Notes under the pieces: generated by a model
Seen by the model: only the letters and a program-made list of their open reading frames with translations
What the model was told of the DNA's origin: nothing
Database searches by the model: none
Part shown: positions 33,049-40,951 of the stretch, piece by piece
Layout: every line of letters starts with the position of its first letter
Position numbering within the stretch: the stretch's first letter is position 1
NCBI GenBank assembly: GCA_020633075.1
Contig: JACKEI010000003.1
Coordinates: forward strand, 62,001 to 126,000
Source: Sandaracinaceae bacterium
GTDB taxonomy: Bacteria; Myxococcota_A; Polyangia; Polyangiales; Houyiibacteriaceae
Reading direction: 5' to 3'
Length of the DNA: 64,000 bases
Position numbers and translations under genes: made by a program

Positions 33049-34461
33049 ATGAAATACGAGTCACAGCGCATTGCGTACTGGTTCTTTGCAACCTGCATGC
33101 TCCTCTTCGGGCTGCAGCTGGTCTACGGCTTCATCATGGCCTTCGCACACGCGGGCCTGGATGGGCTACACGACATCATCCCCTTCCACACCGCGCGCGC
33201 GGTCCACACCAACCTGCTGGTCATGTGGAACCTGTGCGGGTTCATGGGGGCGGCCTACTTCATCGTCCCCGAGGAGTCCGAGCGGGAGCTCTACTGGCCC
33301 AAGCTGGCCGTGGTGCAGCTCGTCGCGTTCGTCGCGGTCGGTGTCACCGCCGTCATCGGCTTCCACTTCAGCTGGTGGGAGGGGCGCAAGTTCCTCGAGA
33401 TCCCGCGTCCTCTCGACTACCTCGTCGTCGTCGACGTGCTGCTCTTCATCGCGAACATCGGCATGACCATCCTGAAGGGGAAGCGCATCACGACCACCGC
33501 GTCCGTGTTGTTCTTCGGTCTCTTGATGGCCGCGCTGCTCTACCTGCCGGGCATGATCCCCACGGACAACCAGACCCAGGATTCGTACCTGCGCTGGTGG
33601 GTCGTGCACCTCTGGGTAGAGGGCGTCTGGGAGCTCATCATGGGCGGCATCCTGGCCTTCCTGCTGATCAAGCTCACGGGTATCGACCGCGAGATCATCG
33701 AGAAGTGGCTCTACGTCATCGTCGGGCTCACCTTCCTCTCGGGCATCCTCGGCACCGGCCACCACTACTACTACATCGGCACGCCCAGCTACTGGCTGTG
33801 GATCGGCGGCATCTTCAGCGCGCTCGAGCCGCTGGCGTTCCTGGGCATGGCCATGTACGGCATCACGATGGCCCGGAAGGGCGGCCGCAAGCACGCCAAC
33901 CGGACCGCCCTGGCGTGGACGGTCGGGTGCTGTGTCATGTCGTTCGTGGGCGCCGGCTTCTTGGGCTTCGCGCACACCCTGCCGCAAGTGAACATGTACA
34001 CCCACGGCACGCTGGTGACGGCGATGCACGGCCACATGGCCTTCTGGGGTGCCTACGCGATGCTGGTCTTGGCCATCATCACCTACGCGATGCCGCTGCT
34101 CACCGGCCGCAAGCTGTACGACCGGCCTGGCGCCGCCTTCGCCTTCTGGACGTCGAACATCGGCATGATCGCCATGACGCTCGCCTTTGGTATCGCGGGT
34201 GTGACCCAGGTCGCTCTCGAGCGCCGCATGGGCATGGACTTCCTGGCCGTCCAGGAGGAGGTCGAGGTGCACTTCTGGGGCCTCATCTTGGCGGCCACCC
34301 TCTTCACGCTGGGCATCACCGCGTTCATCGTGAACTTCATCCAGCACGGGCTGCCCAAGGGCGACGTCGAGGCGACGCTGGGCGGCGCCGCCCCGGACGA
34401 GTCCACGGACACCTCGGATGACGACGGCGCTGTCGCTGCGGCGGACCCCGTCGAGGCATGA
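33049..34461 (+). CDS. norB: Nitric oxide reductase subunit B (cNOR)
   Basis: This 470-residue, twelve-helix haem-copper-oxidase-type subunit reduces 2 NO to N2O. All key residues are present: haem b ligand histidine 53 (RAVHTNLLVMW) and its partner in 327/329 (AMHGHMAFWG), FeB histidines 187 (VVHLWVEGVWE), 238 and 239 (GTGHHYYY), and glutamates 191, 195 and 260. Numbering is offset by 20 from the Pseudomonas aeruginosa enzyme. The length fits a cytochrome-c-dependent NorB, not the quinol-type qNOR, which carries an extra N-terminal extension. It pairs with NorC. The C-terminus adds an acidic tail. Its stop overlaps norQ by four bases. Confidence 0.95.
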   Translation: MKYESQRIAYWFFATCMLLFGLQLVYGFIMAFAHAGLDGLHDIIPFHTARAVHTNLLVMWNLCGFMGAAYFIVPEESERELYWPKLAVVQLVAFVAVGVTAVIGFHFSWWEGRKFLEIPRPLDYLVVVDVLLFIANIGMTILKGKRITTTASVLFFGLLMAALLYLPGMIPTDNQTQDSYLRWWVVHLWVEGVWELIMGGILAFLLIKLTGIDREIIEKWLYVIVGLTFLSGILGTGHHYYYIGTPSYWLWIGGIFSALEPLAFLGMAMYGITMARKGGRKHANRTALAWTVGCCVMSFVGAGFLGFAHTLPQVNMYTHGTLVTAMHGHMAFWGAYAMLVLAIITYAMPLLTGRKLYDRPGAAFAFWTSNIGMIAMTLAFGIAGVTQVALERRMGMDFLAVQEEVEVHFWGLILAATLFTLGITAFIVNFIQHGLPKGDVEATLGGAAPDESTDTSDDDGAVAAADPVEA

Positions 34462-35228
34462 GCCCCTATTATCGCGCGACCGGCCGCGAGGAGGAGGTCT
34501 TCCTCGCGGCGTACGCCGAGCGTCTGCCGGTGCTGCTCAAGGGCCCCACGGGGTGCGGCAAGTCCCGCTTCGTCGAGGCCATGGGCCACAAGCTCGCGCG
34601 CGAAGTCATCACCGTCGCATGCAACGACGAGACCAGCGCGGCAGACTTGCTGGGGCGCTGGTTGGTGCGCGGCGGCGACACCGTCTGGCAGGACGGGCCG
34701 GTCACACGGGCCGTGCGCGAGGGGGCCATCCTGTACTTGGACGAGGTGGCCGAGGCGCGTGAGGACGTCATCGTGGTGCTGCACCCGCTGACCGACCACC
34801 GCCGCGAGCTCTTCGTCGACCGGCACGCCGAGCAGCTGCAGGCGCCCCCCGAGTTTCAGCTGGTGGCCAGCTTCAACCCTGGCTATCGGCGCGGCCCGAA
34901 GGAGCTCAAGCCCTCCACGCGTCAACGCTTCGTGGGCATTGACTTCACCTATCCCGAGCCCTCCGTGGAAGCCGAGATCGTCGCCCGCGAGGTGGGCATC
35001 GACGCCGCCGTGGCCAAGCGTCTCGTCGTTCTCGCGCGGAAGGTGCGCTCGCTCTCGGAGCTGGGCTTGGCCGAGACCGTCTCGACCCGTCTGTTGGTGA
35101 ACGCGGGACGGCTCATCCGCGCCGACGTGCCTCCGCGCGTCGCGTGTGTGCACGCCGTGGTGGCGCCGCTCACGGACGACCCCGAGATCGCGGAGGCGCT
35201 GCGCGATGTCGTGCACCTGGTGTTCTGA
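34458..35228 (+). CDS. norQ: NorQ/CbbQ-type MoxR AAA+ ATPase
   Basis: A 256-residue AAA+ ATPase of the MoxR/CbbQ group, with Walker A GPTGCGKS (29-36) and Walker B AILYLDEVAEA (about 91-101). Sensor I lies in QLVASFNPGYRRG and the CbbQ C-terminal domain ends in the family-like ADVPPRVACVHAVVAPLTDD. With the VWA protein NorD it inserts the non-haem iron FeB into NorB. Coupled to norB by an ATGA overlap, with norD following nine bases on. Confidence 0.9.
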   Translation: MSPYYRATGREEEVFLAAYAERLPVLLKGPTGCGKSRFVEAMGHKLAREVITVACNDETSAADLLGRWLVRGGDTVWQDGPVTRAVREGAILYLDEVAEAREDVIVVLHPLTDHRRELFVDRHAEQLQAPPEFQLVASFNPGYRRGPKELKPSTRQRFVGIDFTYPEPSVEAEIVAREVGIDAAVAKRLVVLARKVRSLSELGLAETVSTRLLVNAGRLIRADVPPRVACVHAVVAPLTDDPEIAEALRDVVHLVF

Positions 35229-35237
35229 GGCGGGCCC

Positions 35238-37139
35238 GTGAGCTGGGACGAGGCCCTCTTTGGCTGGCTGTACGGGTCCGTCAAGAGGCTGCGGGCCCCC
35301 AAGATCTCACCGGAGCGCGAGGCGCGCGCGGCGCGGCTCGCTCCGCTGCAGGCGCGCCTGCGCTTCCTGGCTTGCGCCCTCGCGGAGCGTTCGCTCGCCG
35401 TGCAGGAGGCCGAAGGGGAGGGGGGCTGGCGCTCTGACGTGGTCTACCTGCCGGCGCGCATGGACTTCGCCGAAGACGTGGAGCGCAACGAGCTGGCTTA
35501 CGTCGCGCGCGTCGCGCTCGTGGTGACCGCCATGCGGCACGCGCCGCTGGTGCTCACGGCTGCAGCCGACACCGAAGAGCGCGCGCTCGCGCTCGTGGTG
35601 TCGTTGCCCCACGTGCTGAGCGTGCTGCGCGAGGAGCTCACGCCTGCCGCAGAGGCTTGCGTCGCGCTCGCGGCGACCGCGCTCGCGGACCGGACGGAAG
35701 GTGCCAGCCCCCGCCAAGGGGCCCTCGACGCCTGGACGGCGCGCGCTCTCGGCTTGCCTCCCTTGCCCGCCCACGCGGCTTGGGTGGAGTGGTTGGAGCG
35801 CGTCGCGCAGCTCGACTGGCCCGAGCAGCTCACCGAGTGGCGTGCCCTCGAGGGGAGCGCGCGAGCCCTGCCCCTGCTCGGGGGCCTCGGCACTTCTCTT
35901 GCCGAAGAGGCGCGCGGCGTGACCCAGAAGGAGGACCACACGGCGCTCCCGTCGGGCACCGAGCTCGCTGGGCGGGCGCTCGAGAACGTGGAGCGCGTCG
36001 AGCTCGCTGACCCAGGGGACACCGAGAACCCCTTGGTGCACTCCTTCGAGAAGGTACACACCGCGGAAGAGTACCAAGGTGGCTCGAAGCAGCTGGACGG
36101 GGACGACCAGCTGGCGGACCACGCTCAGGCGCTCGAGGAGCTGGACCTACGGCAGGTGGTGCGCAGCACGGAGAGGGCTCGCTCGCTGCTCCGCATGGAC
36201 GTGATGCTGGAGGGAGCTGCCGGGGACCTCGCTGATCCGGGCGCTGTGGCGGGGCTCCCGTACCCCGAGTGGGATCAGCGCACACGCACGTACCGTGAGG
36301 GCTGGTGCCACGTGCGCGTCGGGCGTGTGCGCGCGGCCCGCGCCGCCGAGACGGCCGCGATGAGCCAGCGCGCTGCCGGACTACGCCGCGAGACCGACGC
36401 CCTGCGGGCGGAGCTCGAGAGGCTCGAGGTGGAGCGCTGCTGGCGCTCACGGCAGCTGGACGGGAGCGAGATCGACGAAGACGCCATGGTGGACCGGCAC
36501 GCCTGCTTGGCCGCCGGCACGACGCCCCCCGACCGCCTGAATCGCCAGCGCCGGCCCAGCGCCCCCACCGTGGCCGCGCTGCTGCTGATCGACGCGAGCC
36601 TGTCTACCGACGGGTGGGTGGACGACACTCGGGTGCTGGATCTCGAGCTCGACGCCGCCCTCGTGCTGGGCGAGGCCCTCGCGTCCTTCGACACGGACTT
36701 CGGCGTGGCGGCCTTCCACAGCCACACACGCAGCGACTGCCGCTTCGACGTGGTCAAGGGCTTCCGCGAGCCATGGAGGGCAGCCCGCGCGCGCCTCGCG
36801 ATGATCCAGCCACAGGGCTACACCCGCATCGGGCCAGCCCTGCGGCACGCCACCACGCTGCTCGTCGCCACGCCTGCGAAGCGCCGTCTGCTGCTCCTCT
36901 TGACGGACGGCAAGCCCAACGACTACGACCGCTACGAGGGGCGGCACGGGGTCGCCGACGTCCGGCAGGCCGTGCGCGAGGCGGACGCCCAGCGTGTCCA
37001 CGTCCACGCCTTCGCCATCGACCACGACGCACGCTTTCACCTGCCCACCATGCTGGGGAGTGGGCGCCACCACCTCTTGCGCCACCCGCGTGCGCTCGCG
37101 GGGGCCATGGGCCAGGTCTTGGTGCAGGCCCAGCGCTGA
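35238..37139 (+). CDS. norD: NorD, VWA-domain maturation factor of NO reductase
   Basis: A 633-residue protein starting at GTG 35238. The N-terminal two thirds are helical and typical of NorD. The C-terminal von Willebrand A domain (about 450-625) has the MIDAS motif DASLS in ALLLIDASLSTDGW, the threonine in QGYTRIGPAL and the aspartate in LLLLTDGKPND. NorD acts with NorQ as a chelatase-like pair to load iron into NorB. It is cytoplasmic. It ends 63 bases before nirK, and the operator at 37143 starts three bases after its stop, so nirK has its own promoter. Confidence 0.9.
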   Translation: MSWDEALFGWLYGSVKRLRAPKISPEREARAARLAPLQARLRFLACALAERSLAVQEAEGEGGWRSDVVYLPARMDFAEDVERNELAYVARVALVVTAMRHAPLVLTAAADTEERALALVVSLPHVLSVLREELTPAAEACVALAATALADRTEGASPRQGALDAWTARALGLPPLPAHAAWVEWLERVAQLDWPEQLTEWRALEGSARALPLLGGLGTSLAEEARGVTQKEDHTALPSGTELAGRALENVERVELADPGDTENPLVHSFEKVHTAEEYQGGSKQLDGDDQLADHAQALEELDLRQVVRSTERARSLLRMDVMLEGAAGDLADPGAVAGLPYPEWDQRTRTYREGWCHVRVGRVRAARAAETAAMSQRAAGLRRETDALRAELERLEVERCWRSRQLDGSEIDEDAMVDRHACLAAGTTPPDRLNRQRRPSAPTVAALLLIDASLSTDGWVDDTRVLDLELDAALVLGEALASFDTDFGVAAFHSHTRSDCRFDVVKGFREPWRAARARLAMIQPQGYTRIGPALRHATTLLVATPAKRRLLLLLTDGKPNDYDRYEGRHGVADVRQAVREADAQRVHVHAFAIDHDARFHLPTMLGSGRHHLLRHPRALAGAMGQVLVQAQR

Positions 37140-37142
37140 ACA

Positions 37143-37183
37143 TGACTTAAGTCATACGGTGGCGGCCCCTTCGGGCCTACATT
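37143..37183 (+). promoter_or_regulatory. nirK promoter with Crp/Fnr operator
   Basis: The perfect palindrome TGACTTAAGTCA (37143-37154) is centred 41-42 bases upstream of the start predicted from the -10-like TACATT (37178-37183). This is exactly the class II activator geometry. AGGAG precedes the nirK ATG at 37202. Confidence 0.75.
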
Positions 37184-37201
37184 CGCGACAGGAGAAAGAC
37201 G

Positions 37202-38740
37202 ATGCCACCCACCCTGTTCCACAATCGCTCTTGGCTACCACTCGGCATGGCAGCGATGCTCGCCGCATGCTCCGGAGGCGCCTCCGACGGTGAGACGCCG
37301 CCCGCCCCGGACGAGAGCGCGAGCGCGCCCGCTGCGGGCGAGTTCACCCTCCCGACGGCCGTCGAGCAGGTCGACCCGGCCACCCTCCCCAACGTCGTGG
37401 CGCAGCTCGGCGTGCCTCCCATGGCAGCTCCGCCGACGGGTCGCACCAGCCCCGCGAACGTGACCGTGGAGATCGAGGTCGTGGAGACCACGCGTGAGAT
37501 CGCAGACGGCGCCACCTTCAACTTCTGGACCTTCGGCGGCACCGTTCCGGGGCCCATGATCCGTGTGCGCCGCGGCGACCACGTGACGCTGCGTCTGCAG
37601 AACCACCCCGACAACACCATGCCGCACAACATCGACCTGCACGCGGTGACGGGTCCCGGCGGCGGCGCGACGAGCACCTTCACGGCACCCGGCCACCAGA
37701 CGCAGTTCTCGTTCCAGGCACTCAACGCGGGCGTCTACGTCTATCACTGCGCGACGGCGCCCGTGGGCATGCACGTCGCCAACGGCATGTACGGCTTGAT
37801 CGTGGTGGAGCCCGAAGAGGGCTGGCCCGCCGCCGACCACGAGTACTACGTCATGCAGGGCGACTTCTACACGACGGGCAACTACCGCGCAGCCGGCCTG
37901 CAGCCCTTCGACATGCAGCGCGCCATCGACGAGAACCCCTCCTACGTCCTCTTCAACGGTCGCGACGGGGCGCTGGTGGGTGAGGGGGCGCTCACCGCGA
38001 ACACCGGCGAGCGGGTCCGCATCTTCTTCGGCAACGGCGGCCCCAACCTGATCAGCTCCTTCCACGTCATCGGCGAGATCTTCGATCGTGTCTGGCAAGA
38101 GGGAGGCACGCGCGTCACCCAAGACGTCCAGACCACGCTGGTGCCCGCGGGTGGCGCGGCCTTCATGGACTTCGGCCTCGAGGTCCCCGGCACGTACATC
38201 CTCGTGGACCACTCGCTGCTGCGCGCGTTCAACAAGGGCGCGCTCGGCATGCTGCGTGTGTCGGGTGAGCCGCAGACCATCGTGTACTCCGGCCAGGAGG
38301 TGGACGAGGTCTACCTCGGCGACCAAGCCCCCGAGGTCGTCGCAGCGCTCGAGGCCGCCCCGTCGGACCAGGAGCCCCTGGCCGTGCGCATGACGCGTGG
38401 TGAGGCCACCTACCGTGGCGTCTGTGCGGCCTGCCACCAGCGCACCGGTGAGGGGCTCGCGGGCGTCTTCCCTCCGCTCGCGGGCAGCGAGTACATGCAG
38501 CGCCCCGACGAGGAGCTCGCGCGCATCGTGCTCAGCGGCTTGACCGGGCCGATCACGGTCAACGGCCAGGCGTACAACGGTGTCATGCCCGGCCTCGCGA
38601 ACCTCACCGACCACGAGATCGCAGACGTCCTCACGTACGTGCGCGGCAACCTCGGCAACCACCAGCCCCCTGTGAGCAACGAGGTGGTGGCCGCTGCGCG
38701 TCGCGCCATGCCGCAACCCGACCCGGGAGCGCATCCGTGA
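37202..38740 (+). CDS. nirK: Copper nitrite reductase fused to cytochrome c
   Basis: This 512-residue enzyme reduces nitrite to NO in the periplasm. A lipoprotein signal ends LAAC (cysteine 23). Two cupredoxin domains follow. The type 1 copper ligands are H142, C183, H191 and M196; the type 2 ligands are H147, H182 and H337; the catalytic aspartate is 145 (PHNIDLHA) and the second-domain histidine is 288. A C-terminal cytochrome c domain has CAACH (408-412) and methionine 462, so electrons can reach the type 1 copper within one chain. Ordinary NirK (about 360 residues) lacks that domain. The lipid anchor would hold the enzyme at a membrane. Confidence 0.95.
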   Translation: MPPTLFHNRSWLPLGMAAMLAACSGGASDGETPPAPDESASAPAAGEFTLPTAVEQVDPATLPNVVAQLGVPPMAAPPTGRTSPANVTVEIEVVETTREIADGATFNFWTFGGTVPGPMIRVRRGDHVTLRLQNHPDNTMPHNIDLHAVTGPGGGATSTFTAPGHQTQFSFQALNAGVYVYHCATAPVGMHVANGMYGLIVVEPEEGWPAADHEYYVMQGDFYTTGNYRAAGLQPFDMQRAIDENPSYVLFNGRDGALVGEGALTANTGERVRIFFGNGGPNLISSFHVIGEIFDRVWQEGGTRVTQDVQTTLVPAGGAAFMDFGLEVPGTYILVDHSLLRAFNKGALGMLRVSGEPQTIVYSGQEVDEVYLGDQAPEVVAALEAAPSDQEPLAVRMTRGEATYRGVCAACHQRTGEGLAGVFPPLAGSEYMQRPDEELARIVLSGLTGPITVNGQAYNGVMPGLANLTDHEIADVLTYVRGNLGNHQPPVSNEVVAAARRAMPQPDPGAHP

Positions 38741-39525
38741 GCGGACGCTTCGCTCGGCTGAGCGCCGCGCTGGGGGTCGCCCTCTGCGTCGTGGCGTCCG
38801 CTCCGAGCGAGGCCCAGTCCTACGCCACGCGCCTCGTCCGTGTAGACGAGGGCGTGGTGTTTCCGTTCTACGGGCGCGGCAGCGCCAACGCGGCGGTGCT
38901 GGTGCCGGCCTTCCAGATCGAGGCGACGCCGGTCACCAACGCGCAGTTCCTGGCCTTCGTGCGTAGTACGCCGCGCTGGCAGCGGGGGCGGGTCGCGCGC
39001 CTCTTCGCGGACGAGCGCTACCTCGCGCACTGGGCAGGGCCAGAGACCCTCGGCGCAGCCGCCCGCCCGAACCAGCCGGTGACGCACGTCTCGTGGTTCG
39101 CGGCGCGGGCCTACTGCTCGTCACTCGGCCGGCGGCTGCCCAGCGAGCACGAGTGGGAGCTCGTGGCCCAGGCCGACGCCACCCGCCGCGACGCCAGCCG
39201 CGACCCCGCGTTCGTGGCTCAGATCCTCGAGTGGTACTCGCAGCCTCGCGGCGTGCTGGCCGACGTCGGGCAGCGCCCCGCCAACCGCTACGGGGCCCAC
39301 GACATGCACGGGTTGGTCTGGGAGTGGGTGCTGGACTTCAACGCGGTCATGGTGGACGCCGACAACCGCCAGGGCGGCGACGCGGCCAGCTCCCAATTCT
39401 GCGGCGGTGGCAGCGTCGCCGCGCGCGACTCCGCCGACTACGCCGCGTTCATGCGTTACGCGTTTCGCTCTAGCCTGCAAGCGGCCTACACCGTCCCGAA
39501 CCTCGGCTTCCGCTGCGCACAGTAA
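38737..39525 (+). CDS. nirV: NirV, formylglycine-generating-enzyme-like protein
   Basis: A 262-residue protein of the FGE-sulphatase (SUMF1) fold with a signal peptide (about 6-25, ending SEAQ). Characteristic stretches are IEATPVTNAQFLAFVRS, PVTHVSWFAARAYCSSLGRR with LPSEHEWE, MHGLVWEWVLDFN and the final NLGFRCAQ. The active-site cysteine pair of true FGE is not clearly present. Genes of this type next to nirK are called nirV; their role in nitrite reductase maturation or function is suggested but unproven. It overlaps nirK by four bases (GTGA), so the products are made together. Confidence 0.85.
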   Translation: MSGRFARLSAALGVALCVVASAPSEAQSYATRLVRVDEGVVFPFYGRGSANAAVLVPAFQIEATPVTNAQFLAFVRSTPRWQRGRVARLFADERYLAHWAGPETLGAAARPNQPVTHVSWFAARAYCSSLGRRLPSEHEWELVAQADATRRDASRDPAFVAQILEWYSQPRGVLADVGQRPANRYGAHDMHGLVWEWVLDFNAVMVDADNRQGGDAASSQFCGGGSVAARDSADYAAFMRYAFRSSLQAAYTVPNLGFRCAQ

Positions 39526-39535
39526 AGGAATCACG

Positions 39536-40267
39536 ATGACCCTCCGAACCCCCCTGCTGACCTCACTCTCCGCTTCGACCTTGTTGCTCGCGCTCGCGTG
39601 CGGGGGCGGCGAGGACGCGCACGAGAACCACGCCGCCCACGGCGGACACGAGGGCCACGCCGCCACTGCGGCGGGCGACCAACCGGCCGACCCCGCACAA
39701 CACGCCGCCCACGGCGCGCACGCCCACGAGCCGCTGCCTGCGCTGGCCGGCGCCGACGAGCGAGCGTCCCTCTTCGACCTCGAGTCGGTCTTCACCGACG
39801 CCGATGGGGCGACGGTGCGCTTCGCCGATCTGCGCGGGAAGCCGACGCTCGTCGCCATGTTCTATGGCAGCTGCACCAGCATCTGCCCGCTCATCCTCAC
39901 GGACCTGGCGAACGTCCTCGAGCAGGCGAACAACCCGCAGCTCGGCGTGGCGGTGGTCACCTTCGACCCGGAGCGCGACACCGCGGAGAACCTGCGCGCG
40001 CTGCGCACCGAGCGGGGCTTCGACCCGGCCAAGTGGAAGCTGCTGCGCGGAGACGACGAGGCGACGCGCGACCTCGCGATGGCGCTGGGCGTGCAGTACC
40101 GGCGCACGCCCGACGGCGAGTTCTCCCACAGCGCGCTGATCGTGCTGCTGGACGGAGAGGGGCACATCGTCGCCAGGCACGAGGGCGTTGCGCAGCCGCT
40201 GGGTGAGCTCGTGGCTGCGGCTCGCGCGGCGGGAGCTGCTGCGCCGCCGGCCGCCGCCGCAGAGTGA
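39536..40267 (+). CDS. SCO1/SenC copper chaperone lipoprotein with His-rich leader
   Basis: A 243-residue protein with a lipoprotein signal (LLALAC, cysteine 22). A histidine-rich stretch follows (HENHAAHGGHEGHAA and HAAHGAHAHE, about 28-68), then a thioredoxin-fold SCO domain. The copper ligands CTSIC and histidine in FSHSALI are present. SCO proteins deliver copper to CuA or act as thiol reductants; here the natural client is the copper enzyme NirK eleven genes' products away in the same operon, two genes upstream. The His-rich region could store or scavenge copper. It is the last gene of the nirK-nirV-sco unit. Confidence 0.9.
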   Translation: MTLRTPLLTSLSASTLLLALACGGGEDAHENHAAHGGHEGHAATAAGDQPADPAQHAAHGAHAHEPLPALAGADERASLFDLESVFTDADGATVRFADLRGKPTLVAMFYGSCTSICPLILTDLANVLEQANNPQLGVAVVTFDPERDTAENLRALRTERGFDPAKWKLLRGDDEATRDLAMALGVQYRRTPDGEFSHSALIVLLDGEGHIVARHEGVAQPLGELVAAARAAGAAAPPAAAAE

Positions 40268-40282
40268 GCACAGAGGGCGCGC

Positions 40283-40948
40283 TCAGAACGCGCCGCGCTC
40301 GAGCTCGAACAAGACCACGCCCGAGTCGCGAGGCACGAACACACCACCCCCCACGCTGTGGAAGTGCTTCGCCAGCTGGTCCGTGTACCACTCGGGCGCG
40401 CGCAGGTGGACGTTGCCGTCCGTGATCTCTTGGGAGACGTTCTGCTCCCAGTCGGTCGTGGTCAGCGCCTCCAGGTACAGAGCCCCTTCGGTCACGCGCG
40501 CCAGGGTCTTGATGGCGGCGCGGGCCTCGCGCGCGGGCAGGTACTGCAGCACGCCCTGGCAGATGACCAGGTCGGCCGGCTCTCCGTCGTAGTCGGCGAT
40601 CGAGCTGTGCACCCAGTCGTACTCGCCGCACAGGTACTCGCTGACCTCGACGCCCGTGTAGTCGATGCTGGCGTCGATCTGCGCGAGGGCGTCGCGCCAG
40701 CGACCCACCCCGCAGCCGAGGTCCAAGGCGCTCTCTACCGTCACGCCGAGGTAGTCCAGGTAGGAGCAGACGAAGCGCGCGAGCGTCAGGGTCTCGCTGG
40801 CGGAGCTCACCGCCGTGGTCTCGTCCATGTAGTGCCGCGCGTAGTAGTGCTCGTCGAACCTGCGGGGGTCCGACGGGCTGAGCTTCGCGCGGGCCGCTGT
40901 GTTCGAGCCTCGCTTGCTGCGCGGCGTCTTCGATGAATCGCGCGCCAT
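40283..40948 (-). CDS. Class I SAM-dependent methyltransferase
   Basis: A 221-residue Rossmann-fold methyltransferase. SAM motif I is SALDLGCGVGRWRDAL, motif II YTGVEVSEYL, and ADLVICQGVLQYL lies at the position of motif IV. A basic N-terminus (ARDSSKTPRSKRGSNTAARA region) precedes the domain. The substrate is unknown. It starts three bases after the stop of the Ser/Thr kinase gene and so is the second gene of that operon, which hints at a shared signalling or surface role. Confidence 0.8.
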   Translation of the reverse strand: MARDSSKTPRSKRGSNTAARAKLSPSDPRRFDEHYYARHYMDETTAVSSASETLTLARFVCSYLDYLGVTVESALDLGCGVGRWRDALAQIDASIDYTGVEVSEYLCGEYDWVHSSIADYDGEPADLVICQGVLQYLPAREARAAIKTLARVTEGALYLEALTTTDWEQNVSQEITDGNVHLRAPEWYTDQLAKHFHSVGGGVFVPRDSGVVLFELERGAF

Positions 40949-40951
40949 CGA

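Noticed and set aside
33049..34461. Quinol-dependent NO reductase (qNOR)
   Set aside because: The N-terminal extension of qNOR is absent and a separate norC precedes it, so this is the cytochrome c type.
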